Assembly (NCBI RefSeq): GCF_017873095.1
Contig: NZ_JAGGJU010000005.1
Span: forward strand, 62,001 to 126,000
Length of the DNA: 64,000 nucleotides
Direction: 5' to 3'
Source: Heterorhizobium halophytocola
GTDB taxonomy: Bacteria > Pseudomonadota > Alphaproteobacteria > Rhizobiales > Rhizobiaceae
The position numbers were made by a program, and so were the translations under genes. This document shows positions 54,365 to 63,366 of the stretch, one piece after another. Position 1 is the first letter of the stretch. Every line of letters begins with the position of its first letter. Below the pieces are notes generated by a model, which was not told where the DNA came from, did not search any database, and worked only from the letters and a program-made list of their open reading frames with translations.

Positions 54365-55663
54365 TCAGGCGGGCTGGGCGATCTCGCCGCCGCGGCGGCG
54401 GAAGCGGCCGATGCCGAGCACCATGATGGCCGCCACCAGACAGGCGAAACCCGCGATGTAGATGGCCGGCAGGAAGGTCTGGAAATCGGTGCGGATATAG
54501 CCGGCGCCGAAGGTCGCGGTCGCAGCGCCGATCTGGTGACCGGTAAACACCCAGCCGAAGACGATATTGGCCTTGTCCCGGCCGAAATGCTGGACGGTCA
54601 GCTTGACCGTCGGCGGCACGGTCGCCACCCAGTCCAGGCCGTAGAAGATTGCAAAGACCGCAAGTGTCACGTAGTCGAAGCCGGACATCGACAAGAAGAT
54701 CAGCGACAGGCCGCGCAAGCCGTAGAACCAGAACAGCAGCCAGCGATTGTCGAACCGGTCGGAGAGCCATCCGGCAAACAGCGTGCCGGCGAAGTCGAAC
54801 AGGCCGATGGTTGCCAGCATGCCGGCAGCGGCGACCGGCAGGATGGAGAAATCCCCGCAGATCGAGATCCAGTGGGTCTGGATCAGGCCATTGGTCGACA
54901 GGCCGCAGACGAAGAAGGTGAGAAACAGGATCCAGAAGGCGGGTTTGGCAGACGCCTCGACCAGCACCTTGATCGGTGACGCCAGCATCTGGCCGAGCGA
55001 GGCAGCGCGCACCGGCGGCGGCTCGATCGACTTTTCGCCATAGGGTGCCAGACCGACATCCGCCGGATAATTGCGCATGAACAGCAGCATGCCGACCATG
55101 GCGAACAGCAGTGTCGCTATGTTGAAGGAGAGCGCGACGCGCCAGCCATAGGCTTCCGTCAGGCTCGCGAGGATCGGCAGGAAGATCAACTGTCCCGTGG
55201 CATTGCTGACCGTCATCAGGCCGACGACAAAGCCGCGGCGTTCGACGAACCAGCGGGTGGCGATGGTCGCACCGAGCACCAGCGCGGTCATGCCGGTGCC
55301 GACCCCGACGATCACGCCCCAGAACAGCACGAGCTGCCAGAGCGAGGTCATGAAGAAGGAGAGGATGATGCCGCCACTGATCAGGCCAACGGCCAGCGTC
55401 ACGACCTGGCGGACGCCGAAATGGTTCATGAAGGCCGCCGCGAACGGTCCGAGCAGACCGAAGAGCACGAGGCGCAGCGCCATGGCCGAGGAAATCTGCT
55501 CGGTCGTCCAGCCGAACTCCTTACCGAGCGGGCCGATCAGCACGCCGGCGGACCCCATGGCGCCGGCCGTCGCCAGCATGGTCAGAAAGGTGACCCCGGC
55601 CACCACCCAGCCATAATAGATGCCCCGGGCTTCAAGATAGCTGGCAAGGCGTGTCGAGATCAT
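54365..55663 (-). CDS. MFS transporter (OFA/monocarboxylate-like)
   Basis: 432-aa inner-membrane permease with 12 predicted helices. N-terminal GIYYGWVVAGVTFLTML and RWFVERRGFVVGLMTVSNATGQLIFLPI resemble the oxalate/formate antiporter and monocarboxylate porter branch. Substrate unknown. Start at MISTRL with GGAAGGGAA upstream. 48 bp behind a marR gene, probably one operon controlled by it. Confidence 0.85.
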   Translation of the reverse strand: MISTRLASYLEARGIYYGWVVAGVTFLTMLATAGAMGSAGVLIGPLGKEFGWTTEQISSAMALRLVLFGLLGPFAAAFMNHFGVRQVVTLAVGLISGGIILSFFMTSLWQLVLFWGVIVGVGTGMTALVLGATIATRWFVERRGFVVGLMTVSNATGQLIFLPILASLTEAYGWRVALSFNIATLLFAMVGMLLFMRNYPADVGLAPYGEKSIEPPPVRAASLGQMLASPIKVLVEASAKPAFWILFLTFFVCGLSTNGLIQTHWISICGDFSILPVAAAGMLATIGLFDFAGTLFAGWLSDRFDNRWLLFWFYGLRGLSLIFLSMSGFDYVTLAVFAIFYGLDWVATVPPTVKLTVQHFGRDKANIVFGWVFTGHQIGAATATFGAGYIRTDFQTFLPAIYIAGFACLVAAIMVLGIGRFRRRGGEIAQPA

Positions 55664-55711
55664 GGTGTTCCCTTCCGGATGACAGCCGGCCCGGCTGCAC
55701 AATTGCGGGTA

Positions 55712-56113
55712 TCAAAGTGTTTCGAGGCGGTCGCAAAGCTCTAGCAGGACGGATTGCGGCATGGCCTCCTCGACCTTTGCCTGTACCGCGTCCCAGGCCG
55801 GCGCGGCCTCCTTCAGGAGGTCCGCCGCCTTCGGCGTCAGACGAAGCGCATTCTGCCGGCGATCCTCGCCATCGGTTGTTTCGACCAGTTCGAGGCGCTG
55901 CAGGACCTTGACGTTGCGGCCGATGGTCGAGCGATCGAGCTCCAGCTTTTCGGCAAGCTCGCTCAGCGATACCGGCTGCAGACGCTGGATGTTGCGCAGC
56001 TCGCTGAACTGGGTGATGGTGATGCCGAACGGCGCCATCGCCCCGTCATAGACGGCGGTCAGGCGGCGCGAGGCCTTGCGCAAGGAAATGCAGTGGCAAT
56101 CGGGACAAGTCAT
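55712..56113 (-). CDS. MarR-family regulator, CxxC N terminus
   Basis: 133-aa winged-helix repressor. Recognition region VSLSELAEKLELDRSTIGRNVKVLQ and wing DGEDRRQNALRLT are clear. The N terminus MTCPDCHCISLRK has three Cys within seven residues, suggesting thiol or redox sensing. The ATG at 56113 lies inside a 32-bp palindrome and at the predicted transcription start, implying leaderless translation and autoregulation; ATG at 56137 is an alternative. Operon with the MFS gene. Confidence 0.88.
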   Translation of the reverse strand: MTCPDCHCISLRKASRRLTAVYDGAMAPFGITITQFSELRNIQRLQPVSLSELAEKLELDRSTIGRNVKVLQRLELVETTDGEDRRQNALRLTPKAADLLKEAAPAWDAVQAKVEEAMPQSVLLELCDRLETL

Positions 56114-56140
56114 GACGCGGGTATATACCCGCATCATGAC
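56109..56140 (-). promoter_or_regulatory. 32-bp palindromic operator over the marR promoter
   Basis: Near-perfect palindrome, 15 of 16 base pairs matching, core GCGGGTATATACCCGC flanked by TCATGA on both sides. On the minus strand a -10 GTATAT sits at its centre with CTTGCC 17 bases upstream (56144-56149). Transcription should start near 56114, one base from the ATG. Confidence 0.8.
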
Positions 56141-56187
56141 TTCGGCAAGCGCAATTTCCGCGCTTTCAACCGGAGATGCGGCCGCCT

Positions 56188-57012
56188 TCAGGCGGCATCG
56201 GATGCTGCATCGGTCACCCCGTAACGGGCGGCCGGCTTGCGCAGCGACAGATGCGGCCCCAGCGCATCGCGGGCCGCGATATAGCCATCGTAGAGACCGG
56301 CATCGGCAAGCGAGGGAATGGTGATCAGTTCGCCCTGATCGAGACCTGCAAGCGCCGCATCCACCAGATCGCTGACGTCCATCACCTTTTCCGGGTCGAG
56401 CGCATCGACGGAACCGCCGGCCCTTTCGAAGATCTCGGTGCGGGTCAGACCGGGCAGAACCGCCTGCAGACGGACATTGGTGCCCTGCAATTCGCCCGCC
56501 AGGCTTTCGGTGAAGGTCAGGACGAAGGATTTGCTGGCGCTGTAGGTGCCGTTGAAAAAGTGGGGCGACAACGCAACGACCGAGGCCGTGTTGACGATGG
56601 TGCCCCGGTCGCGGGCCAGGAAGGCCTGGACGGCAGCGATCGCCAGACGGTTTGCCGCGACAACATTTACCGCCACCATCCGGTCGAGCAGGTCGAGATC
56701 CGTCTCGTCCTTCAACGCGCTGCCGCTTCCCATGCCGGCATTGTTGACAAACATCGTGATGGCGGCATCGGACCGCAGCCTGGCCTCGACGCGCAGCACA
56801 TCCTCGTGCTGCGTCAGATCGGCAGCAAGCACATCGACCTTCACGCCATGATCGCGGGCGAGCCGCTCGGCAGCCGCGTCAAGGCGCTCGCGGTTGCGGG
56901 CAACCAGGATGAGATCATAGCCGCGTCTGGCCAGACGGTCGGCATAGGTGGCACCGATGCCGGAGGAAGCACCGGTCACGAGGGCCGTACCGGGAAGCGA
57001 ATTGGATGTCAT
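56188..57012 (-). CDS. short-chain dehydrogenase/reductase
   Basis: 274-aa classical SDR of Rossmann fold. Cofactor motif TGASSGIG near residue 15, VARNRERL (basic residue after beta-2, favouring NADP), NNAG, catalytic Ser in TASVVAL, YSASK. Substrate unknown. Start at MTSNSL with AAAGGAA upstream. Divergent from a second marR gene, a likely regulator. Confidence 0.9.
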   Translation of the reverse strand: MTSNSLPGTALVTGASSGIGATYADRLARRGYDLILVARNRERLDAAAERLARDHGVKVDVLAADLTQHEDVLRVEARLRSDAAITMFVNNAGMGSGSALKDETDLDLLDRMVAVNVVAANRLAIAAVQAFLARDRGTIVNTASVVALSPHFFNGTYSASKSFVLTFTESLAGELQGTNVRLQAVLPGLTRTEIFERAGGSVDALDPEKVMDVSDLVDAALAGLDQGELITIPSLADAGLYDGYIAARDALGPHLSLRKPAARYGVTDAASDAA

Positions 57013-57094
57013 GTCAGTTCCTTTCTTGATTTGCTGGCACATACCACTAAATGCAGATCAGGTTCCCCATCGACAAGATGCCGGACGATATTTT

Positions 57095-57123
57095 TTTGAC
57101 GCAGGCCGCATCACGCCGATATG
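57095..57123 (+). promoter_or_regulatory. promoter of the second marR gene
   Basis: TTTGAC, 17-base spacer, GATATG. Predicted start about 30 nt before the ATG, in the SDR-marR divergent gap. Confidence 0.5.
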
Positions 57124-57160
57124 GCAGAACAGACATTGCCCTTGAGCGCAGGAAAGACCC

Positions 57161-57628
57161 ATGACCGAGCCGAGCCGGAGCATTTTCGATTATTGCAACA
57201 GCAGCGCCGCGCGCCGGGCCGCCCGCCAGCTCGGCCAGTTTTACGGCGAGGCGATGGCGGGTGCCGGCCTCAACGGCACACAGTTCGCGCTGTTGTCGCA
57301 GATCTCGCTTTCCGGTGCCCCGACACAGAAGGCGCTGGCCGCAGAGCTTGTGATGGACCTGTCGGCGCTCGGCCACACGCTGAAGCCACTGATCCGCGAC
57401 GGGCTCATCGAGATCATCAAGGATGAGACGGATGGCCGCGTGCGCCGTGTCAGGCTGACGCCCTCGGGCGAAGCTGCCCATCGGGCGATGGTACCTTTGT
57501 GGCAAAAGGCACAGGCGCGCTTCGACGCGGCATTCGGGGCAGACCGGGCAGAGGAGCTGCGCCGCACCCTCGCCTTCATCTCTTCGGATGCCTTCGCCGC
57601 CGCGTTCCGCAAAACGCCCGGGGACTAG
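57161..57628 (+). CDS. MarR-family transcriptional regulator
   Basis: 155 aa. Winged-helix core: TQFALLSQISLSGAPTQKALAAELVMDLSALGHTLKPLIRDGLIEIIKDETDGRVRRVRL is typical, with the DxRxR-type wing (DGRVRRV). Start at MTEPSRS behind AGGAAAG. Divergent from the SDR, which it probably controls. Its stop shares bases with the convergent cupin gene's stop (CTAG). Confidence 0.9.
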   Translation: MTEPSRSIFDYCNSSAARRAARQLGQFYGEAMAGAGLNGTQFALLSQISLSGAPTQKALAAELVMDLSALGHTLKPLIRDGLIEIIKDETDGRVRRVRLTPSGEAAHRAMVPLWQKAQARFDAAFGADRAEELRRTLAFISSDAFAAAFRKTPGD

Positions 57629-57975
57629 AGCCGGATCACATAGTCCTTGCGGGTCGTTTCAATGACTTCCCAGCTTCCCTTGAAGCCGGGCCGCAGCACG
57701 AGCCGGTCGCCGGCGCGCAGATGCACCGGCTCTCCACCCTCCTCGGTGACGATCGAATAGCCGGAGAGAATATGGAAATACTCCCATTCGTCGTATTCGA
57801 TCCGCCATTTTCCGGGCGTCGCCTGCCAGACGCCGGCATAGATCCCGCCCTCCGCCTCCTCTACATTCCAGGTGGTGAACCGCGGATCGCCGGCAATCAG
57901 CCGATCGGGCGCGGGTGCGCCCTCCTCCGGCTCCACTGCGTCGAGATCGAATGTCGCGATATTGACGCTCGTCAT
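57625..57975 (-). CDS. cupin-domain protein
   Basis: 116-aa single beta-barrel of the RmlC-like cupin type. Motif 1 is degenerate (YDEWEYFHILSGYSIVTEEGG, with Glu and one His), motif 2 LRAGDRLVLRPGFKGSWEV lacks the usual His. This fits the DUF861 group, related to ureidoglycine aminohydrolase C-terminal barrels; metal binding is doubtful. Five bp upstream of metY in coordinate order but read after it, so probably co-transcribed downstream of metY. Confidence 0.8.
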   Translation of the reverse strand: MTSVNIATFDLDAVEPEEGAPAPDRLIAGDPRFTTWNVEEAEGGIYAGVWQATPGKWRIEYDEWEYFHILSGYSIVTEEGGEPVHLRAGDRLVLRPGFKGSWEVIETTRKDYVIRL

Positions 57976-57980
57976 GCCAC

Positions 57981-59264
57981 CTAAACCTTTCCCAGCGCCT
58001 GTTCGAGGTCGGCGATCAGGTCATCGGCGCCCTCGATGCCGATCGACAGCCGCACGACGTCAGGCCCGGCTCCTGCCGCGATCTGCTGCTCTTGCGAAAG
58101 CTGCGCATGCGTGGTCGAGGCCGGATGGATGACCAGCGATCGGGTGTCGCCGATATTGGCCAGATGCGAGAATAACTGCAGGCTCTGGACAAGGGTCTTG
58201 CCGGCTTCGAGCCCACCCTTCAGCCCGAAGGTGAAGACCGCGCCGCCGCCTTTCGGCGAATAGCGCGCCTGCAGGGCCTTGTTCGGATCGCCGTCGAGCG
58301 CCGCGTAGCTGACCCAGTCCACCTTGTCATGGCGCTTCAGCCAGCCGGCGACCTTCAGCGCATTGTCGCAGTGCCGCTGCATGCGAAGCGGCAATGTCTC
58401 GATGCCGGTCAACAGCAGGAAGGCGTTCATCGGCGCGATCGCAGGCCCGAGATCGCGCAGCCCCAGCACCCGGCAGGCGATGGCAAAGGCGATATTGCCG
58501 AAGGTCTGGTGCAGCACCACGCCGTTATATTCGGGCCGTGGCTCTGAAAGGGCCGGATATTTGCCGGAGGTGGACCAGTCGAAGGTGCCGCCATCCACAA
58601 TCACACCGCCCATCGAATTGCCATGGCCGCCGAGGAATTTCGTGGCGGAATGGACGAGGATATCGGCACCATGTTCGAGCGGGCGCACCAGATAGGGGCT
58701 CGCCATGGTGTTGTCGACGATCAGCGGCAGACCATGGCGATGCGCGACCTCGGCGATCGCCTCGATATCGACGAAGGTGCCGCCGGGATTGGCGAGGCTC
58801 TCGATGAAGATCGCCCGCGTGCGGTCGTCGATCTCGGCTTCCATCGCCGCCAGGTCGAAAGGATCCGCCCAGCGCACCTGCCAGTCGAAGCTCTTGAAGG
58901 CGTGGCCGAACTGGTTGATCGAACCGCCATAGAGCTTGCGTGCGGCGATGAAGTTGTCGCCCGGTCGCATCAGCGTGTGGAAGATCAGCAATTGCGCGGC
59001 GTGGCCCGAGGCGACCGCAAGGGCCGCGGTGCCGCCCTCCAGAGCCGCCACCCGCTCCTCGAGCACCGCCTGCGTCGGGTTCATGATCCGCGTGTAGATA
59101 TTGCCGAATTCCTTCAGCGCGAACAGGTTTGCGGCATGCTCCGGACTGTCGAAGACATAGGCCGTCGTCTGGTAGATCGGCGTGATCCGCGCGCCCGTCG
59201 ACGGATCGGGCTGGGCGCCGGCATGAACAGCAAGCGTGTCGAATCCCGGATTGATGTCAGGCAT
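57981..59264 (-). CDS. metY: O-acetylhomoserine sulfhydrylase
   Basis: 427-aa PLP enzyme that makes homocysteine from O-acetylhomoserine and sulfide. Cys/Met metabolism fold: VHAGAQPDPSTGARITPIYQTTAYVF, PLP phosphate loop ASGHAAQ, Lys in HSATKFLGGHG, SLANPGG. Length over 420 with the ETLPLRM ... HCDNAL insertion favours MetY over MetB/MetZ. Start at MPDINPG with GGGAGGAAGG upstream. No intact SAM riboswitch was found upstream. Confidence 0.92.
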   Translation of the reverse strand: MPDINPGFDTLAVHAGAQPDPSTGARITPIYQTTAYVFDSPEHAANLFALKEFGNIYTRIMNPTQAVLEERVAALEGGTAALAVASGHAAQLLIFHTLMRPGDNFIAARKLYGGSINQFGHAFKSFDWQVRWADPFDLAAMEAEIDDRTRAIFIESLANPGGTFVDIEAIAEVAHRHGLPLIVDNTMASPYLVRPLEHGADILVHSATKFLGGHGNSMGGVIVDGGTFDWSTSGKYPALSEPRPEYNGVVLHQTFGNIAFAIACRVLGLRDLGPAIAPMNAFLLLTGIETLPLRMQRHCDNALKVAGWLKRHDKVDWVSYAALDGDPNKALQARYSPKGGGAVFTFGLKGGLEAGKTLVQSLQLFSHLANIGDTRSLVIHPASTTHAQLSQEQQIAAGAGPDVVRLSIGIEGADDLIADLEQALGKV

Positions 59265-59425
59265 GCCTTCCTCCCTTTTCCACTGGGCGACGTTCATGCG
59301 CCCCGCCGGAGTTAAGACCCATTGCCGGAGGGCTGCAAGGGCGGTCGATCCATTTGATCTCCATCAACGCGCCGCGGGCCAAGGGAGGCGAACATGGCGG
59401 GGAACGAATGACAAGGAGCCGAGCA

Positions 59426-59854
59426 ATGCCCCCTGCTGCCGATCAGACCGACGCCACGCTGCTGTCCCGTCTCGCTACATGGGCCGCTCAGGCCTTCGAG
59501 ACCGCGGGTGAAAGCGACATGATTGCCTGGATCGATGAAGACCTGCTCCGGCAGATCGCGCGCTCGGGCCGGATCACCGCCGACCAGATGGTCGAACGCG
59601 CCGGGCACGGACAGCCGGCATCCGAAGAGATGGCGTAGATGATGCGCGCGCTCGGCATCGACCCCATGGAAGTGGAGACCCGCTATGAGACCCTTAATCG
59701 CGACATGCAGAACAACTGCGCCCGCTGCACCGCCAAGGACACCTGTCGTGCAAGCCTTGCAGCCGACAAGGCCGCGCAGGAATTCGACAGGTTCTGCGCC
59801 AATGCCCAGGACATGCGCTGGCTGAAGCCCATACCGGCGGCGCTGAGCGACTAG
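59426..59854 (+). pseudogene. DUF6455 gene split by an in-frame TAG
   Basis: One continuous frame of 143 codons broken only by TAG at 59636-59638. First part: helical region with IDEDLLRQIARSGRITADQMVERAG; second part: MMRALGIDP, then CARCTAKDTCRASLA and FCANA, the Cys-rich end of DUF6455. Family members I know run through this point without a break (helical part directly joined to MMxALxIDP), so a point change (for example CAG or TGG to TAG) is likely. A restart at the ATG immediately after TAG is possible. Start at MPPAADQ with AAGGAG upstream. Confidence 0.7.
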
Positions 59855-59874
59855 TGCCCGACCGGTGCGAAATC

Positions 59875-60309
59875 TCAGCCCAGCAGCCGCGGATATTCGA
59901 TCGCCGGGCAGCGATCCATGACAACCGTGATGCCGACCATCTCGGCGCGCAGCGCCGCGTCGTCGTCGCGCACCGTCAACTGGCCCCAGAGACAGCGCGG
60001 CAAAGGCGACATCTTCAGGACGTCGTCGACCACGGCGGACAATTGATCGGCGGCGCGAAACACATCCACCATGTCGACCGGCTCGGGAAGATCGGCAAGG
60101 GTGGCATAGACCGGCTGGCCGAGGATCTCCTTGCCCGCCTGTCCGGGGTTTACCGGAAACACACGGTAGCCCTTCGACAGCAGGAACCGCATGACCGAAA
60201 AGCTCGGACGCTCCGGCTTCGACGAGGCACCGACCAGCGCTATGGTCCTGGTGTCGTGCAGGATCGCGGCAAGCAGTGCGTCATCATACTGATCATGGGG
60301 GTGGAACAT
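59875..60309 (-). CDS. CoA-binding domain protein (YccU type)
   Basis: 144-aa single-domain Rossmann protein. IALVGASSKPERPSF (glycine-rich CoA/nucleotide loop), GYRVFPVNPGQAG, VDMVDVFRAADQLSAVVDDVL and LWGQLTVRDDDAA match the succinyl-CoA synthetase-like CoA_binding_2 family. No partner domain. Role unknown, perhaps CoA-thiol protection or regulation. A paralogue lies about 0.7 kb away on the same strand. Confidence 0.88.
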   Translation of the reverse strand: MFHPHDQYDDALLAAILHDTRTIALVGASSKPERPSFSVMRFLLSKGYRVFPVNPGQAGKEILGQPVYATLADLPEPVDMVDVFRAADQLSAVVDDVLKMSPLPRCLWGQLTVRDDDAALRAEMVGITVVMDRCPAIEYPRLLG

Positions 60310-60600
60310 GCTTACCTCGTCTATCAGCGACTCGTGAAACGTCTTTCAACCTCTTGTTAGTACCCGGTGCCGTGAGGGGAAGGGCCAAAATGCCCCCTGG
60401 AATTGCCGCAGGGGCAGGAATCCCGACCGCGCTGCATTCTGGCCACAGTGCCGGCAGCACCCGCCCCGGAGCATTGCTGCGGCAACCCTTGCGGTAGCGC
60501 GGCCGCCCCAGCCTGATCGACGGGCGCGGAGGTGATATTGTCATTGCCGCTGCCGAACCTAGATTCCAGAGGGAGGAATCGACTGAAGCAGGAGCTAGAC

Positions 60601-60960
60601 ATGAGAACCTTGTGTGGATTGGCCGGCGCCCTGGCGGTCGCGATGGCTGGCGTCCTTCTCGCCGGGCCTGCGGCGGCGATCAGCCGGTATCAGTCAAAAT
60701 CGCTGAATTGCGAACAGGCGCGCCAGACCATCCGCTCGGAGGGTGCCGTGATCCTTCGCTATCCCTCGACCCATGTGCAAGGGATGACCCTCTATGATCG
60801 CTATGTGCGCGACAATGCCCAATGCGATCCGCACGAATTCGCCGACTGGGTGACGGTGCCGACGCGCGACGCACCGAAATGCCGGGTGCTCGCCTGCAAG
60901 CCGCGCCCCGATCGCGACGAGCGGCCTTTCCGCTTTTTCCTGCCGCACAATTCGCTCTGA
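60601..60960 (+). CDS. small exported hypothetical protein
   Basis: 119 aa with signal peptide (LAGALAVAMAGVLLAGPAAA, cleavage before ISRY). Mature part of about 90 residues has four Cys (SLNCEQARQTI, NAQCDP, KCRVLACKP), probably two disulfides, and begins with the pattern SRYQSKSLNCEQ that I know from conserved exported rhizobial proteins of unknown function. AGGAG precedes the ATG. Flanked by the two CoA-binding genes. Confidence 0.75.
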   Translation: MRTLCGLAGALAVAMAGVLLAGPAAAISRYQSKSLNCEQARQTIRSEGAVILRYPSTHVQGMTLYDRYVRDNAQCDPHEFADWVTVPTRDAPKCRVLACKPRPDRDERPFRFFLPHNSL

Positions 60961-61024
60961 GAGGGCCCGTCGCTCAAAGATAAGCCCGCTCCGAAAGGCC
61001 AGGCCTTCCGAAGCGGACAGGGTA

Positions 61025-61537
61025 TCAGGCAACGCCGTCCGCAACCCGAACCTTGCTCCCGGTCACTTCCTTCTCCCGGCCATGTCCATGCGTCAGGCCG
61101 TAGATCATGCCGTATTCGGCCACCAGAGCGCGGTTCATGACGACCCGGATGCCGGCATCTTCCGCCCGCCGGGCTGCCTCGTCGTCGCGCACGCCGAGTT
61201 GGCCCCAGATCGCTTTCGGCCGCCAGTCGAGCCGCAGCACCTCGTCAACCACATCGCCGAAGGCATCGGCGCGGCGAAACACGTCGATCAGGTCGACCGG
61301 CTGATCGAGATCGGACAGGCTGGCCCGGACAGGGCAACCGAGCACCGTAAGGCCGGCGTGTCGCGGATTGACGGGAAAGACAGTATAGCCCTTTCCGAGC
61401 AGAAAACCCGTGACCCAATGGCTCGGCCGATCGTCGCGCACGGATGCACCGACAATCGCGACCGAATGGATGTCTCCCAGGATCGCGGCGAGATCCTCAA
61501 TGGAATAGTGGTCGTGAGAATATCGATCGTAACGCAT
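61025..61537 (-). CDS. CoA-binding domain protein, second paralogue
   Basis: 170 aa. Same family as the gene at 59875: VAIVGASVRDDRPSHWV, GYTVFPVNPRHAG, VDLIDVFRRADAFGDVVDEVL, IWGQLGVRDDEAARRAEDAGI with the extra His/charged C-terminal tail. GGAGGAAA precedes the ATG. Confidence 0.88.
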   Translation of the reverse strand: MRYDRYSHDHYSIEDLAAILGDIHSVAIVGASVRDDRPSHWVTGFLLGKGYTVFPVNPRHAGLTVLGCPVRASLSDLDQPVDLIDVFRRADAFGDVVDEVLRLDWRPKAIWGQLGVRDDEAARRAEDAGIRVVMNRALVAEYGMIYGLTHGHGREKEVTGSKVRVADGVA

Positions 61538-62062
61538 GATGTTTCCTCCTCGGCACAAGGCCGTCCATCATCACCGTCCCGCTATCGTCCCGCGCTCATG
61601 ATACCTTAACAACCTTGCTCAAATATTGAGAGGCAGTGTGTCATAATGGCGCTACAATTCGGTATTAACTTTAGACTTGAAGTACAATCGAGAAAAATAT
61701 CGTACTCACCCCCAAGAACAAATCCCCACAAAATAGTGGTATATTTTTACCCGAACTAATCACAGGTACTTATTTATATTCTCGGCACGGGATTTCAGGC
61801 GCCGTCAAACCCCTTATGACCACGCTCTGATCCCCATTCGTTCCAACTTGCATTAGTATTTCCTCACTAACAAGCATCCCGGCTGCTGAAATTGGCGGAA
61901 TTTCAGGATTTGGCGGCTGTCGCTGTCCCTCTGCCCGGGAGAGGATGGCGGACAGCGAGCCTCAACGGCCGCGAAATGCAGAAAATTTACGGTATTACAT
62001 TACCACATATGTAAGCATCTGATTTTCATGAGCTATTTCGACGACCTGCTTTCCGGCCTCGC
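61538..62062. other. AT-rich intergenic region
   Basis: Over 500 bp with no supported gene. 61600-61790 and 61980-62030 are visibly AT-richer than the surroundings. An inverted repeat (CGCTGTCC at 61921, GGACAGCG at 61950) with a further CTCT/AGAG pair could form a large hairpin. No tRNA, terminator with T run or reading frame with a ribosome site was seen. Confidence 0.5.
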
Positions 62063-62092
62063 TTGACGCCTGTCCTCCCCGCCAGTATAAGC
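62063..62092 (+). promoter_or_regulatory. rplM-rpsI promoter
   Basis: CTTGAC (perfect), 17 or 18 bases, GTATAA/TATAAG. Start near 62099, giving a leader of about 120 nt with a small hairpin (GGGAT GCAA ATCCC, near 62178) before the ribosome site. Confidence 0.7.
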
Positions 62093-62218
62093 CAGCCCGA
62101 GACGCGGGGACCTTTAAGCACCCCACGCCTTCTATTGCGGGCTACAGTCTGCAATTCAAGCAACAAGAAACGCCCGAGGGATGCAAATCCCGTCGGTTCA
62201 AACGGAAAGATAGCAATC

Positions 62219-62683
62219 ATGTCTACCTTCGTTCAGAAGCCTGCCGAGGTGGAGAAGAAGTGGATCATCATCGACGCCGAAGGTCTCGTTGTTGGTCGCC
62301 TCGCCACCCTGATCGCCACGCGCCTGCGCGGCAAGCACAAGGCAACCTACACGCCGCATGTTGACGACGGCGACAATGTCATCGTCATCAATGCCGAAAA
62401 GGTCGTCCTGACCGGCAAGAAATACACCGACAAGAAATACTACTGGCACACCGGCTACCCGGGCGGCATCAAGGAGCGCACTGCGCGCGCCATCATCGAA
62501 GGCCGCTTCCCCGAGCGTGTCCTCGAAAAGGCTGTCGAGCGGATGATCCCGCGCGGCCCGCTTGGCCGTCGCCAGATGAAGAACCTGCGCGTCTATGCCG
62601 GTTCCAACCACCCTCACGAAGCGCAGCAGCCCGTCGCACTCGACGCTGCCAAGCTCAACAGCAAGAATGTAAGGAGCGCCTGA
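62219..62683 (+). CDS. rplM: 50S ribosomal protein L13
   Basis: 154 aa, standard bacterial L13: [78 protein letters not shown] precedes the ATG. One base separates it from rpsI; the pair is a conserved operon. Confidence 0.98.
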   Translation: MSTFVQKPAEVEKKWIIIDAEGLVVGRLATLIATRLRGKHKATYTPHVDDGDNVIVINAEKVVLTGKKYTDKKYYWHTGYPGGIKERTARAIIEGRFPERVLEKAVERMIPRGPLGRRQMKNLRVYAGSNHPHEAQQPVALDAAKLNSKNVRSA

Positions 62684-62684
62684 T

Positions 62685-63167
62685 ATGGCTGACCTCTCTT
62701 CCCTGAAGGATCTCGGCACGACCGGCGAAGCAACGGGCGAAACCGCTGCTGCTCCGGTACATGTCCGCAAGGTCGACAGCCTCGGCCGCTCCTACGCCAC
62801 CGGCAAGCGCAAGAACGCTGTCGCCCGCGTATGGGTCAAGCCGGGCTCCGGCAAGATCACCGTCAACGGCCGCGAATTCGCAGCCTACTTCGCCCGCCCG
62901 GTTCTGCAGATGATCCTGCAGCAGCCTGTCGTCGCGACCGCCCGTGACGGCCAGTTCGACATCATCGCCACGGTTACCGGCGGCGGTCTGTCTGGCCAGG
63001 CCGGTGCCGTTCGTCACGGCATCTCCAAGGCGCTGACCTATTACGAGCCTGCGCTGCGCGCGGTCCTCAAGAAGGGTGGCTTCCTGACCCGTGACAGCCG
63101 CGTCGTCGAGCGTAAGAAGTACGGTAAGGCCAAGGCCCGCCGGTCGTTCCAGTTCTCCAAGCGTTAA
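62685..63167 (+). CDS. rpsI: 30S ribosomal protein S9
   Basis: 160 aa, with the N-terminal extension of about 35 residues usual in rhizobia, then [39 protein letters not shown], and the SFQFSKR end reaching the ribosomal P site. Translation is coupled to rplM. Confidence 0.98.
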   Translation: MADLSSLKDLGTTGEATGETAAAPVHVRKVDSLGRSYATGKRKNAVARVWVKPGSGKITVNGREFAAYFARPVLQMILQQPVVATARDGQFDIIATVTGGGLSGQAGAVRHGISKALTYYEPALRAVLKKGGFLTRDSRVVERKKYGKAKARRSFQFSKR

Positions 63168-63197
63168 TCGCTGGGCAACCGGATACGGTTCATGTTC

Positions 63198-63227
63198 GAA
63201 AAGGCGGGGCTTCGGCTCCGCCTTTTC
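63198..63227 (+). terminator. rplM-rpsI terminator
   Basis: 13-bp stem GAAAAGGCGGGGC / GCTCCGCCTTTTC around TTCG (one G-T pair), 30 bp past the rpsI stop, ending in TTTTC. Confidence 0.8.
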
Positions 63228-63366
63228 TCGTTTGGGGCTGCCGGAAGGCGGAACACCCGGACGATCTGCAACCGCCACACCGCAGGCACGCGCAAACACA
63301 CCCCTCGCGCAAGGCCCGCCCCCTAACGTGGCGCCGCATCCACGAAATTGCCGGGAAGGGTTCGAG

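Noticed and set aside
59265..59353. Possible SAM-II riboswitch upstream of metY
   Set aside because: CTTGCAGCC and a later TTAA occur, but the spacing and the GATTTG-like pseudoknot block do not fit the SAM-II pattern.
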